A stretch of DNA of 64,000 nucleotides from Cellulophaga baltica (GTDB taxonomy: Bacteria; Bacteroidota; Bacteroidia; Flavobacteriales; Flavobacteriaceae), in contig NZ_JAHKQN010000015.1 of NCBI RefSeq assembly GCF_018861125.1, positions 124,001 to 188,000 of the forward strand, given 5' to 3'. Position numbers and translations under genes: made by a program. The notes under the pieces are model-generated. The model saw only the letters and a list, made by a program, of their open reading frames with translations, was not told the origin of the DNA and made no database searches. This document shows positions 53,322 to 61,555 of the stretch, in pieces. Position 1 is the first letter of the stretch. Each line of letters starts with the position of its first letter.

Positions 53322-56300
53322 TTAAAATCTATAATTAATTGAAAAGTTAATCATAGTTCCTAATTGGCTAAAGTGATAACCATCGTAAGTCATTTGAGAA
53401 TAACGTTGGTTAAAAGTAATTAGGTTTGATTGGTTTTCAATTTCAGTTAAGCCAGTTGATGTAATAGTTGTATCATCAATAATAGCTTGTCCATCCGCGT
53501 TTTCAGCTTTGAAAGACCATTCAGGTAGAATATCAAATATATTGTTGATGTTTAATGATAGCGTTAACTTATCAGTAGCACTAAAGTTAACACCTAAATC
53601 TGTAACAACTTTTGGAGTAAACTCAGTTCTTAAGTTTTCATCTAAACCTTGTTGCTTAAAGGTAGTTTTACCAAAATAAGTATTGTTTAGAGAGAAACCG
53701 AATTTGTTAATATCATAATTAGCTCCTAAAATCCATTTAGTTTTTGGTCTAGAAGTAAAGAATAAAGCTTCTTGCGTATCATTTACAACTGATTGACCAG
53801 AATCTGCAACTAAATCAATATCATTTACATCTCCATCACGTTCGTTTGTAATAGTATAATTACCAGATAAGTTCAAGCTTAAGCTTCCTTCGCCGATAGC
53901 TATATTTTTTTTACTTAAAACTACATCAATACCAGATGTTTTAGTATCAATAGCATTAGAGAAGAAACTTACATCAGTTAAGTTGTTGTCTGTTAAAATT
54001 TGATCTAAAGCTGTATCTCCTGCATCAGTTCCAGTGATTTCAGATCCTAAAACAATTCTGTCTTTTACAGCAATATTATAATAATCTAAAGTAAAACTAA
54101 AGCTGTTATCAAATTTACCACCAAAACCAATTGTAAAGTTATTCGATGTTTCGGCATCTAATTCAGGAATACCTAAAAGTTTAGCTTGTGTAGATACATT
54201 ATTAATTAAACCACCGACTTGAATACCTTGGCCTGGTACAAAACTGTATTGAGCTTTTTGCGTATAAATTTGGTGTAATGTTGGAGCTCTAAAGCCTGAA
54301 GATATAGATGCTCTTGCAGTTAATTGATCTGTTAATTTTAAACGAGAGCTAAATTTGTAAATAAATGTATTCCCAAAATCAGAATAGTTCTCAGTTCTAA
54401 CAGTACCACTTAATAAAAAAGCGTCAGATACATCATAATCTAAAGAGAAGTAACCACCAATGTTGTATCGGTTAAATTTGCCAGCGTTTTCAGGACTGTT
54501 ACCCGCAAACGAATCGGCACCACCACCGTCATAAGAAGCTAGTTCACCTTCAATAACTTCAAATGTTTCATTTCTAAACTCAGCACCAAAACCTATGCTA
54601 ATTTTATCTGATAATATTCTTGAAATATCAATATTACCTACATTATGAGTGAATTTTGTTCCTCCTGGATCAAATGATTGTTGGCTATTTTCTCTATATA
54701 GTTGTGACCCTTCTGTAATTTCTCCATCGTCGACAACACCGTCTCCGTTAGTATCAATCCAAGTTGATGGGGAGTACACGTAATTTCCATTATGGGTATT
54801 ACTTACTGTATATGTTTGAGTATTACCACCAGTTGTAAAACTTGCGTCAATATTCCAATCATTTTTAGTAGATTTAAACCCTATTGTAGCGTTGTAATCG
54901 CTTAATAAACCTTCAAATGTTGGCAAATAGCCATCATAACCATTTTCTGTAGTAGGGTTGTCTCCAGGGTAAAAATCCGCTAAATAAGAAAAACCATCAT
55001 TATCATCATCTAAAGTTCTCCAGTAAGGAGTTCTGTAATTCGCAAAACTATTTACTTTTTTGTAAACGTAAGCAGCATTACCATAAAGGTTTGTGTTTTC
55101 ACTTAATTTATATCCCATGTTTACTTCAAATTTAGAAGCAGCAGTTTCAGGAGAACCATTAACGTTATTTGCATCAGGGTTTCTACTTAAAAATTCCTCT
55201 ACAAAATCTAAGTCAGCACCAAAATCAGCAGCTTCACCTAAAGCACTAACTGTACCAGGTCTGTTTGCTTGGTTAACTTTAGATAAATCAATAGTATAAT
55301 TAACAAAACCTTTATTATCACCAATTGTAGTACCGTTATTTAAGGCAACGCCAAACATTTCGCCATCACCTTCACTTGTGATACCTGTTCTAATAGTTGC
55401 AGAGCCATCATTAGGACTATCTTTTAAAATAATATTCATTACACCGGCAATCGCATCAGAACCATACTGAGCAGAAGCTCCATCACGTAATATTTCAACA
55501 CGTTTAATTGCATCTGTTGGAATACCAGAGATATCAGCACCAGTTTCACCACGACCAGGAGAGGTTTGTGTGTATAACAGTGCGCTTAAGTTTTTACGTT
55601 TACCGTTAATTAATATTAATGTTCTTGAAGGTCCCATGTTTCTAATCTCATAAGGATCTAAAAGAGATGTTGCATCATTTACCGGAGTTTGTACAGTGTT
55701 AAATGATGGTATTTTATATTGTAATGCTTTGTCAAAAGTTGGTTGCCCAGTTGAAGTAAGTTCTTTAGCACCTACAACATCAACAGGTAATGGTGTATCT
55801 GCGTTACTTCTTGGAGCAGTACGAGAACCAACAACAATAAACTCATCTAACTGATTGCCTTCAGAAAGCTGAACGTTTAGGGTTGAATTTCCGTTAACTT
55901 TTTTCTCCACAGTACCAAAACCAATGTAACTAAATACTAAGGTTGCATCGCTAGCGGCTTCAATAACATAGTTACCATCAAAATCAGTAGTTGTACCAGT
56001 GGAAGTACCTTTAACAACAATGTTAGCACCGGCTAAAGGCATTCCATCTTGATCGGTAATTGTACCAGAAACTGTGTTTTGAAGGTTGAATACGGTATTT
56101 ATCATGTTAATATCAGCAGCTCCAACAGAACCTACTTTACTAACTTCTACCTTGTTATTTTTTTTATGATAAACTACGTAGTATTTGTTACCTAAGTATT
56201 CAAAATCAAAACTTGTTCTTTTCTCTAATTTAGATAAGATAGATTCTAATTTTTCATAATTGTAATCTTTAGGGTCTAATGAAGAACCTGATAATAATGT

Positions 56301-56474
56301 GGGATTGTATGTAAAAAACACGTTGTGTTTTTTGCTTACATCATTTAAAAAGTCAGATAATGTAATTTTCACATCATTTGCTTTGCTATTCGGTACGTCT
56401 GCGTGAGCAATGCCAATAATACCTAAGAATAGGACGACAGAGCTTAAAGTGTTAATTAATTGCTTTTTTTTCAT
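53322..56474 (-). CDS. TonB-dependent receptor with STN signalling domain
   Basis: 1050 residues. The order is signal peptide (ending IAHA), an STN secretin/TonB signalling domain (about 33-108, ITLSDFLNDVSKKHN), a carboxypeptidase-like domain (about 130-210), a plug (about 225-345, with GSDAIAG) and a barrel ending INYRF. The STN domain means that substrate binding signals through the FecR protein to the sigma factor, both encoded directly upstream. No SusD partner gene follows, so it is more like a Fec-type receptor than a SusC. The substrate is unknown. Confidence 0.93.
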   Translation of the reverse strand: MKKKQLINTLSSVVLFLGIIGIAHADVPNSKANDVKITLSDFLNDVSKKHNVFFTYNPTLLSGSSLDPKDYNYEKLESILSKLEKRTSFDFEYLGNKYYVVYHKKNNKVEVSKVGSVGAADINMINTVFNLQNTVSGTITDQDGMPLAGANIVVKGTSTGTTTDFDGNYVIEAASDATLVFSYIGFGTVEKKVNGNSTLNVQLSEGNQLDEFIVVGSRTAPRSNADTPLPVDVVGAKELTSTGQPTFDKALQYKIPSFNTVQTPVNDATSLLDPYEIRNMGPSRTLILINGKRKNLSALLYTQTSPGRGETGADISGIPTDAIKRVEILRDGASAQYGSDAIAGVMNIILKDSPNDGSATIRTGITSEGDGEMFGVALNNGTTIGDNKGFVNYTIDLSKVNQANRPGTVSALGEAADFGADLDFVEEFLSRNPDANNVNGSPETAASKFEVNMGYKLSENTNLYGNAAYVYKKVNSFANYRTPYWRTLDDDNDGFSYLADFYPGDNPTTENGYDGYLPTFEGLLSDYNATIGFKSTKNDWNIDASFTTGGNTQTYTVSNTHNGNYVYSPSTWIDTNGDGVVDDGEITEGSQLYRENSQQSFDPGGTKFTHNVGNIDISRILSDKISIGFGAEFRNETFEVIEGELASYDGGGADSFAGNSPENAGKFNRYNIGGYFSLDYDVSDAFLLSGTVRTENYSDFGNTFIYKFSSRLKLTDQLTARASISSGFRAPTLHQIYTQKAQYSFVPGQGIQVGGLINNVSTQAKLLGIPELDAETSNNFTIGFGGKFDNSFSFTLDYYNIAVKDRIVLGSEITGTDAGDTALDQILTDNNLTDVSFFSNAIDTKTSGIDVVLSKKNIAIGEGSLSLNLSGNYTITNERDGDVNDIDLVADSGQSVVNDTQEALFFTSRPKTKWILGANYDINKFGFSLNNTYFGKTTFKQQGLDENLRTEFTPKVVTDLGVNFSATDKLTLSLNINNIFDILPEWSFKAENADGQAIIDDTTITSTGLTEIENQSNLITFNQRYSQMTYDGYHFSQLGTMINFSINYRF

Positions 56475-56492
56475 ATTTGTGAGTTTTAGTAA

Positions 56493-57488
56493 TTAGTTGT
56501 TCGTAATTAAGAGTTTGTTTTCATGTTTTTGTATTGTGATGCCTGCGGACTTTTCAATTGCATCAATACATATTTTCAAATTTTCATTAGGAATTCCGCC
56601 AGTTATTAAAATATTTTTAGAATTAGTATCAGTAAATTCAGAAGTGATACCATAGGTGTTTTCTATGTATTTCATTACTTCAAAAAGAGATATGTTATTA
56701 AATATGTAGGTTCCATTTTTCCAATGTGCATATTTGATTTTATTACTGACTTTCTCGTGCATGAAGTTTTCATTGTTCTTTGAATATGAAACAATTTCTC
56801 CAGGCGCCATTTTTTGAGAGTCACCATTTTCAAGCAATAAACTTATAGAGCCTTCATCGAGTAATACATTGGTTTTTTCATTGCGAGTATTTACATTAAA
56901 CTGTGTACCAAAAACTTCTACTTTTAAATCATTTGTAGTTACCCAAAACTTTGCTTTAGTAGAAGGTTTAGATTTAACTTTAAAATATGCTTCACCTTTA
57001 AGAATAACATCTCTAGGGTTTTCTTTTTCATATTTTAATTCAGAATTACCGTTTAAGACCACAGTTGTGCCATCAGGTAATTTTAAATTAATAATCTCAC
57101 CAAAACCTGTTTTGTGTATTATTTCATTAGTTTGGAAATTATAATACAAGAAGAACAATAGTAAAACACTCGCTAATATTGCAGGTAATGCTAATGCTTT
57201 TTTGTTGTATGAAGATTTAATGTTGTTTTTTGGTGAAGCAGTAATATTAATTTTATCTAAAACAGAATTTAATTTATTATCGATAAAAGCTTTGTCTAGC
57301 GTTTTGTGTTCAAAATTAATTCCTAATATAATATCTCTAGCATTATATATAGTATCAACTTGGTCAGCGTTGTCTTGTATCCAATTATTCCAAAAAGCAA
57401 TATCATTTCTATTTTTTTTATATACCCAATTTTGAAATGAGGTATCATTTAAAAGATTTTCTAAAAGATGTTGTTTATTGTTCTCCAT
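56493..57488 (-). CDS. FecR-family anti-sigma factor
   Basis: 331 residues. An N-terminal cytoplasmic domain (about 1-85, with HLLENLLNDTSFQNWV) is followed by one transmembrane helix (about 100-117), a FecR domain (about 125-225, GEIINLKLPDGT) and a DUF4974-type C-terminal domain (GTYIFNNISLFEVMKY). The protein holds the sigma factor inactive until the STN domain of the receptor binds. It lies 18 bases before the receptor gene and 90 bases after the sigma factor gene, so the three are one unit. Confidence 0.93.
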   Translation of the reverse strand: MENNKQHLLENLLNDTSFQNWVYKKNRNDIAFWNNWIQDNADQVDTIYNARDIILGINFEHKTLDKAFIDNKLNSVLDKINITASPKNNIKSSYNKKALALPAILASVLLLFFLYYNFQTNEIIHKTGFGEIINLKLPDGTTVVLNGNSELKYEKENPRDVILKGEAYFKVKSKPSTKAKFWVTTNDLKVEVFGTQFNVNTRNEKTNVLLDEGSISLLLENGDSQKMAPGEIVSYSKNNENFMHEKVSNKIKYAHWKNGTYIFNNISLFEVMKYIENTYGITSEFTDTNSKNILITGGIPNENLKICIDAIEKSAGITIQKHENKLLITNN

Positions 57489-57578
57489 GCGTAATATAAA
57501 ATATTGGCTTTATACCTATATATTAAGTAAGAGAGGTGAGTTTTTATTTTATACCCTAAAAAAACAAAAAAAATGCAT

Positions 57579-58154
57579 TTATTTTTTTAAAACGGCAGCC
57601 AACATGTTGTTTTCTATGTTGTTTCTAAGTTTAGTAAAAGCTTTTTGTAGTGTATTTGATACGCTTTGGTATGTAATACTCATTGTAGTGGCTATATCAG
57701 AAGTTGAAAGCTTACTATAATATTTTAAGTAGATAACTTCTCTTTCTCTAGTAGATAGTGTGTTTAGTATTTTTGTAACAGTTTCTTTTTTTGCGGTAGT
57801 AAATTCCTGATTTATTCTTAACTCTTCAGCTGAAAATTCAAAATTTAATGATTTAGCTTTAACGCTTTCAATATCCGTATAAGTGCGTTCCTTTTTCAAA
57901 TAGGTTAATAGTGATCTTCTAAATGAAATAAATAAATACGATTTTACACTTTTTACTTCTTTAATACCTTTTCTGTGTTCATATAGGTAAATAAAGAAAT
58001 TTTGTAAACAATCTTCAGTAGCTTGAGTGTTATTGCAAATTTTTAACCCATAATTATGTAAAGGAGAATAATATAGCTTGAAAATAGCAGAAAATGCATC
58101 AGCATTACCTTCTAAAAATAAACGCCATAATATTTCTTCTTTGTTAGTTTGCAT
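57579..58154 (-). CDS. FecI-type ECF RNA polymerase sigma factor
   Basis: 191 residues from ATG 58154 (an in-frame ATG at 58163 would add three residues). Region 2 is at about 15-80 (NADAFSAIFKLYYSPL, EDCLQNFFIYLYEH) and region 4 at about 120-180 (LSTREREVIYLKYYSKLSTSDIA, then MSITYQSVSNTLQKAF). It is the sigma factor of the trio with FecR and the STN receptor. It would direct transcription of the receptor gene when substrate is present. Confidence 0.92.
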   Translation of the reverse strand: MQTNKEEILWRLFLEGNADAFSAIFKLYYSPLHNYGLKICNNTQATEDCLQNFFIYLYEHRKGIKEVKSVKSYLFISFRRSLLTYLKKERTYTDIESVKAKSLNFEFSAEELRINQEFTTAKKETVTKILNTLSTREREVIYLKYYSKLSTSDIATTMSITYQSVSNTLQKAFTKLRNNIENNMLAAVLKK

Positions 58155-58335
58155 TATCCGCACTTAAAGTTTTACGATTATTAATATAAATTTGGTTAAC
58201 GAAACGTTAAAGTAGTTATTTTACTAATAATCTTCTAAAGTTTTTTTAAAAATATTGAAAATAATTAGGTGAATTGATGATTTCACAAAAAATATCTTTG
58301 TTTTTATATATTGTATAAATTATCATAGTAAAAAC

Positions 58336-58343
58336 TATATTTG
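58336..58343 (+). promoter_or_regulatory. Candidate promoter of ychF
   Basis: TATATTTG matches TAnnTTTG and ends 22 bases before the ATG at 58366. A TTG at 58311-58313 lies 22 bases upstream. Confidence 0.48.
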
Positions 58344-58365
58344 TATCGTTAAAAAAAATAAACTG

Positions 58366-59460
58366 ATGAAAGCAGGAATCGTAGGATTGCCAAATGTGGG
58401 TAAGTCCACATTATTTAATTGTTTGTCTAATGCAAAAGCTCAAAGTGCAAACTTTCCTTTTTGTACAATAGAACCTAATATAGGTGTGGTAAATGTACCA
58501 GACCCAAGATTACAAAAATTAGAAGAATTGGTGGTTCCAGAGCGTGTTTTGCCTGCAACTGTAGAAATTGTTGATATTGCTGGTTTGGTAAAAGGGGCAA
58601 GTAAGGGCGAGGGTTTAGGTAATCAGTTTTTAGGGAATATTCGTGAAACTGATGCAATTTTACATGTTTTGCGTTGTTTTGATAATGATAATATTGTTCA
58701 TGTTGATGGTTCTGTTGATCCTATTAGAGATAAAGAGACTATTGATATGGAATTGCAGTTGAAAGATTTAGAGACTGTAGATAAAAAATTAGAGAAAGTT
58801 AAAAGAACTGCTAAAACAGGTAATAAAGATGCTCAAAAAGAAGAAGCTGTATTATTAAAGATAAAAGAAGCTTTAGAAGCAGGTACTTCGGTAAGAGCTG
58901 TTGAGGTTTCACCTGAAGATCATGCTGAGTATGTTCATCCATTACAATTTATTACAGATAAACCAGTAATGTATGTGTGCAATGTAGATGAGGAATCTGC
59001 GGTAAGTGGTAATGCCTATGTAGAAAAAGTTAAAGAGGCTGTAGCGCAAGAAAATGCTGAGGTTATATTTTTAGCTGTTGGTACCGAAGCTGATATTACA
59101 GAGTTAGAAACATATGAAGAAAGACAAATGTTTTTAGAAGATTTAGGTTTAGAAGAACCAGGTTCTGGAAAATTGATTCGTGGTGCTTATAAATTATTGA
59201 ATTTAGAGACTTATTTTACCGCAGGAGTTAAAGAAGTTCGTGCATGGACAATTCCTGTTGGCGCAACTGCTCCGCAAGCGGCTGGTGTTATACACACTGA
59301 TTTTGAAAAAGGTTTTATTAGAGCAGAAGTTATTGCGTATAGTGATTACGTAGCACTTGGTAGTGAAGCTAAAGTAAAAGAGGCTGGTAAAATGAAAGTA
59401 GAAGGTAAAGAGTATATTGTAAAAGATGGCGATGTTATGCATTTTAGATTCAACGTCTAA
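58366..59460 (+). CDS. ychF: Redox-regulated ATPase YchF (Obg-like)
   Basis: 364 residues. The G1 motif GLPNVGKST is at about 8-16, and the coiled-coil/helical insertion (about 120-160) is followed by a TGS domain at the C-terminus ([17 protein letters not shown] region). YchF binds ATP rather than GTP and associates with the ribosome under stress. Length is as expected. It is a single gene with its own promoter candidate, followed by a terminator. Confidence 0.94.
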   Translation: MKAGIVGLPNVGKSTLFNCLSNAKAQSANFPFCTIEPNIGVVNVPDPRLQKLEELVVPERVLPATVEIVDIAGLVKGASKGEGLGNQFLGNIRETDAILHVLRCFDNDNIVHVDGSVDPIRDKETIDMELQLKDLETVDKKLEKVKRTAKTGNKDAQKEEAVLLKIKEALEAGTSVRAVEVSPEDHAEYVHPLQFITDKPVMYVCNVDEESAVSGNAYVEKVKEAVAQENAEVIFLAVGTEADITELETYEERQMFLEDLGLEEPGSGKLIRGAYKLLNLETYFTAGVKEVRAWTIPVGATAPQAAGVIHTDFEKGFIRAEVIAYSDYVALGSEAKVKEAGKMKVEGKEYIVKDGDVMHFRFNV

Positions 59461-59489
59461 TATATTTCGTCATTAAAAAAAATATTAAG

Positions 59490-59521
59490 CCTTACTTGAT
59501 TATTTTAAGTGAGGTTTTTTT
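59490..59521 (+). terminator. Terminator after ychF
   Basis: CCTTACTT (59490-59497) pairs with AAGTGAGG (59507-59514), with one G-U pair, and seven T follow. It is 30 bases after the stop codon. Confidence 0.72.
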
Positions 59522-59660
59522 ATGCGAAAATTTGAAATTAGACTTCAATTTTGGGATATAAACAAAATAAAAATGTTTATTGTTGATTACTTTCGGCATC
59601 TGCTATTTTATCTTTCGATTACAGTTGTTATATTAGCAACGCTTTCGAACAAACCTATTT

Positions 59661-61523
59661 ATGGCTGACAATACAAATACACAATATACTGAAGATAATA
59701 TTCGATCATTAGACTGGAAAGAGCATATTCGTATGCGTCCTGGTATGTATATTGGTAAGTTAGGTGATGGTTCATCAGCCGATGATGGTATTTATATTCT
59801 TGTAAAAGAGGTTATAGATAACTGTATTGATGAATTTGTAATGGGTTCTGGTCGTACCATAGAAATTAATATTAAAGAAAATTTAGTTTCTGTTCGTGAT
59901 TACGGTCGTGGTATTCCACTTGGTAAAGTTGTAGATGTAGTATCTAAAATGAATACTGGTGGTAAGTATGATTCGCGAGCATTTAAAAAATCGGTAGGTT
60001 TAAATGGTGTTGGTACAAAAGCTGTTAATGCCTTGTCGACCTTTTTTAAAGTAGAATCTTCACGAGAAAGTAAATTAAAAACTGCAGAATTTCACCAAGG
60101 TAATTTGGTTGCAGAAGAAGGACCTATTGATTCTTCAAAGAGAAAAGGAACCAAAGTTTCTTTTATCCCTGATGAAGCTATTTTTAAGAATTATAAGTTT
60201 CGTAACGAGTATATAGAGCGGATGCTTAAAAACTATGTGTATCTAAATCCTGGGTTGACTATAGTTTTTAATGGCGAAAAATTCTATTCAGAAAACGGAC
60301 TTAAAGATCTTTTAGAGGATAATAACAATGTAGAAGATATGTTGTATCCTGTTATTCATTTAAAGGGTGATGATATTGAAGTTGCCATTACGCACAGTAA
60401 AACGCAATACAGTGAAGAATATCATTCTTTTGTAAATGGGCAACATACTACACAAGGTGGTACGCATCAAGCGGCTTTTCGCGAAGCAATAGCGCGTACA
60501 GTTCGTGATTTTTATGGTAAAAGTTACGATGCATCTGATATTCGGAAGTCAATTATATCTGCAATTGCAATAAAAGTAATGGAGCCTGTTTTTGAAAGTC
60601 AAACAAAAACAAAATTAGGTTCAACAGATATGGGAGGTGAATTCCCAACCGTTCGTACGTATATAAATGATTTTATAGGTACAAAGCTTGATAACTACTT
60701 GCATAAAAATCCTGATACTGCTGAAAAGTTGCAGCGTAAGATTATGCAAGCTGAAAAAGAACGTAAGGAGCTGTCCGGTATTCGAAAATTGGCAAAAGAT
60801 AGAGCTAAGAAAGCAAGTTTACATAATAAAAAGCTTCGAGATTGCCGTGTGCATTTAGGAGACACTAAAAATGATAGATATTTAGAAAGTACACTTTTTA
60901 TAACAGAGGGTGATTCTGCATCTGGTTCTATTACAAAATCTCGTGATGTAAATACTCAAGCTGTTTTTAGTTTAAGAGGTAAGCCTTTGAATTCTTATGG
61001 AATGAGTAAAAAGATAGTTTACGAAAACGAAGAATTTAATTTGTTGCAAGCGGCATTGAATATTGAAGATTCAATGGAAGACTTAAGGTATAATAATATA
61101 GTAATTGCAACTGATGCAGATGTTGATGGTATGCATATTCGTTTGTTGTTAATCACGTTCTTTCTTCAGTTTTTTCCTGAGTTAATAAAAGAGAATCATC
61201 TTTATATTTTACAAACGCCATTATTTAGAGTTCGAAATAAAAAGAAAACATATTACTGTTATAGCCCAGAAGAAAAGCAAGAAGCAATGGAGGCTTTAAC
61301 GGGTAAACCAGAAATTACACGATTTAAAGGTTTAGGTGAAATTTCCCCTGATGAATTTAAGCACTTCATTGGTGGTGATATTCGCTTAGAACCTGTTATG
61401 TTGGATAAGACCATGTCAATAGAGAACTTACTGCAATTTTATATGGGTAAAAATACTCCTGACAGACAAAAATTTATAATAGAAAACCTTAAAGTAGAGT
61501 TAGACTTAGTAGAAGATAACTAA
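59661..61523 (+). CDS. parE: DNA topoisomerase IV subunit B
   Basis: 620 residues. The GHKL ATPase domain (about 15-230) has [19 protein letters not shown] and [12 protein letters not shown]. The Toprim domain has [12 protein letters not shown] and [14 protein letters not shown]. The start [21 protein letters not shown] fits ParE of this group rather than GyrB. Topoisomerase IV separates replicated chromosomes. The gene is 32 bases before the subunit A gene, which is co-transcribed. Confidence 0.93.
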   Translation: MADNTNTQYTEDNIRSLDWKEHIRMRPGMYIGKLGDGSSADDGIYILVKEVIDNCIDEFVMGSGRTIEINIKENLVSVRDYGRGIPLGKVVDVVSKMNTGGKYDSRAFKKSVGLNGVGTKAVNALSTFFKVESSRESKLKTAEFHQGNLVAEEGPIDSSKRKGTKVSFIPDEAIFKNYKFRNEYIERMLKNYVYLNPGLTIVFNGEKFYSENGLKDLLEDNNNVEDMLYPVIHLKGDDIEVAITHSKTQYSEEYHSFVNGQHTTQGGTHQAAFREAIARTVRDFYGKSYDASDIRKSIISAIAIKVMEPVFESQTKTKLGSTDMGGEFPTVRTYINDFIGTKLDNYLHKNPDTAEKLQRKIMQAEKERKELSGIRKLAKDRAKKASLHNKKLRDCRVHLGDTKNDRYLESTLFITEGDSASGSITKSRDVNTQAVFSLRGKPLNSYGMSKKIVYENEEFNLLQAALNIEDSMEDLRYNNIVIATDADVDGMHIRLLLITFFLQFFPELIKENHLYILQTPLFRVRNKKKTYYCYSPEEKQEAMEALTGKPEITRFKGLGEISPDEFKHFIGGDIRLEPVMLDKTMSIENLLQFYMGKNTPDRQKFIIENLKVELDLVEDN

Positions 61524-61555
61524 ATAGAAACCAAGATAATACGATTAATTCTTGA

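Noticed and set aside
57478-57720. 80-residue frame on the plus strand
   Set aside because: It overlaps the sigma factor and FecR gene ends on the other strand and lacks any family feature.
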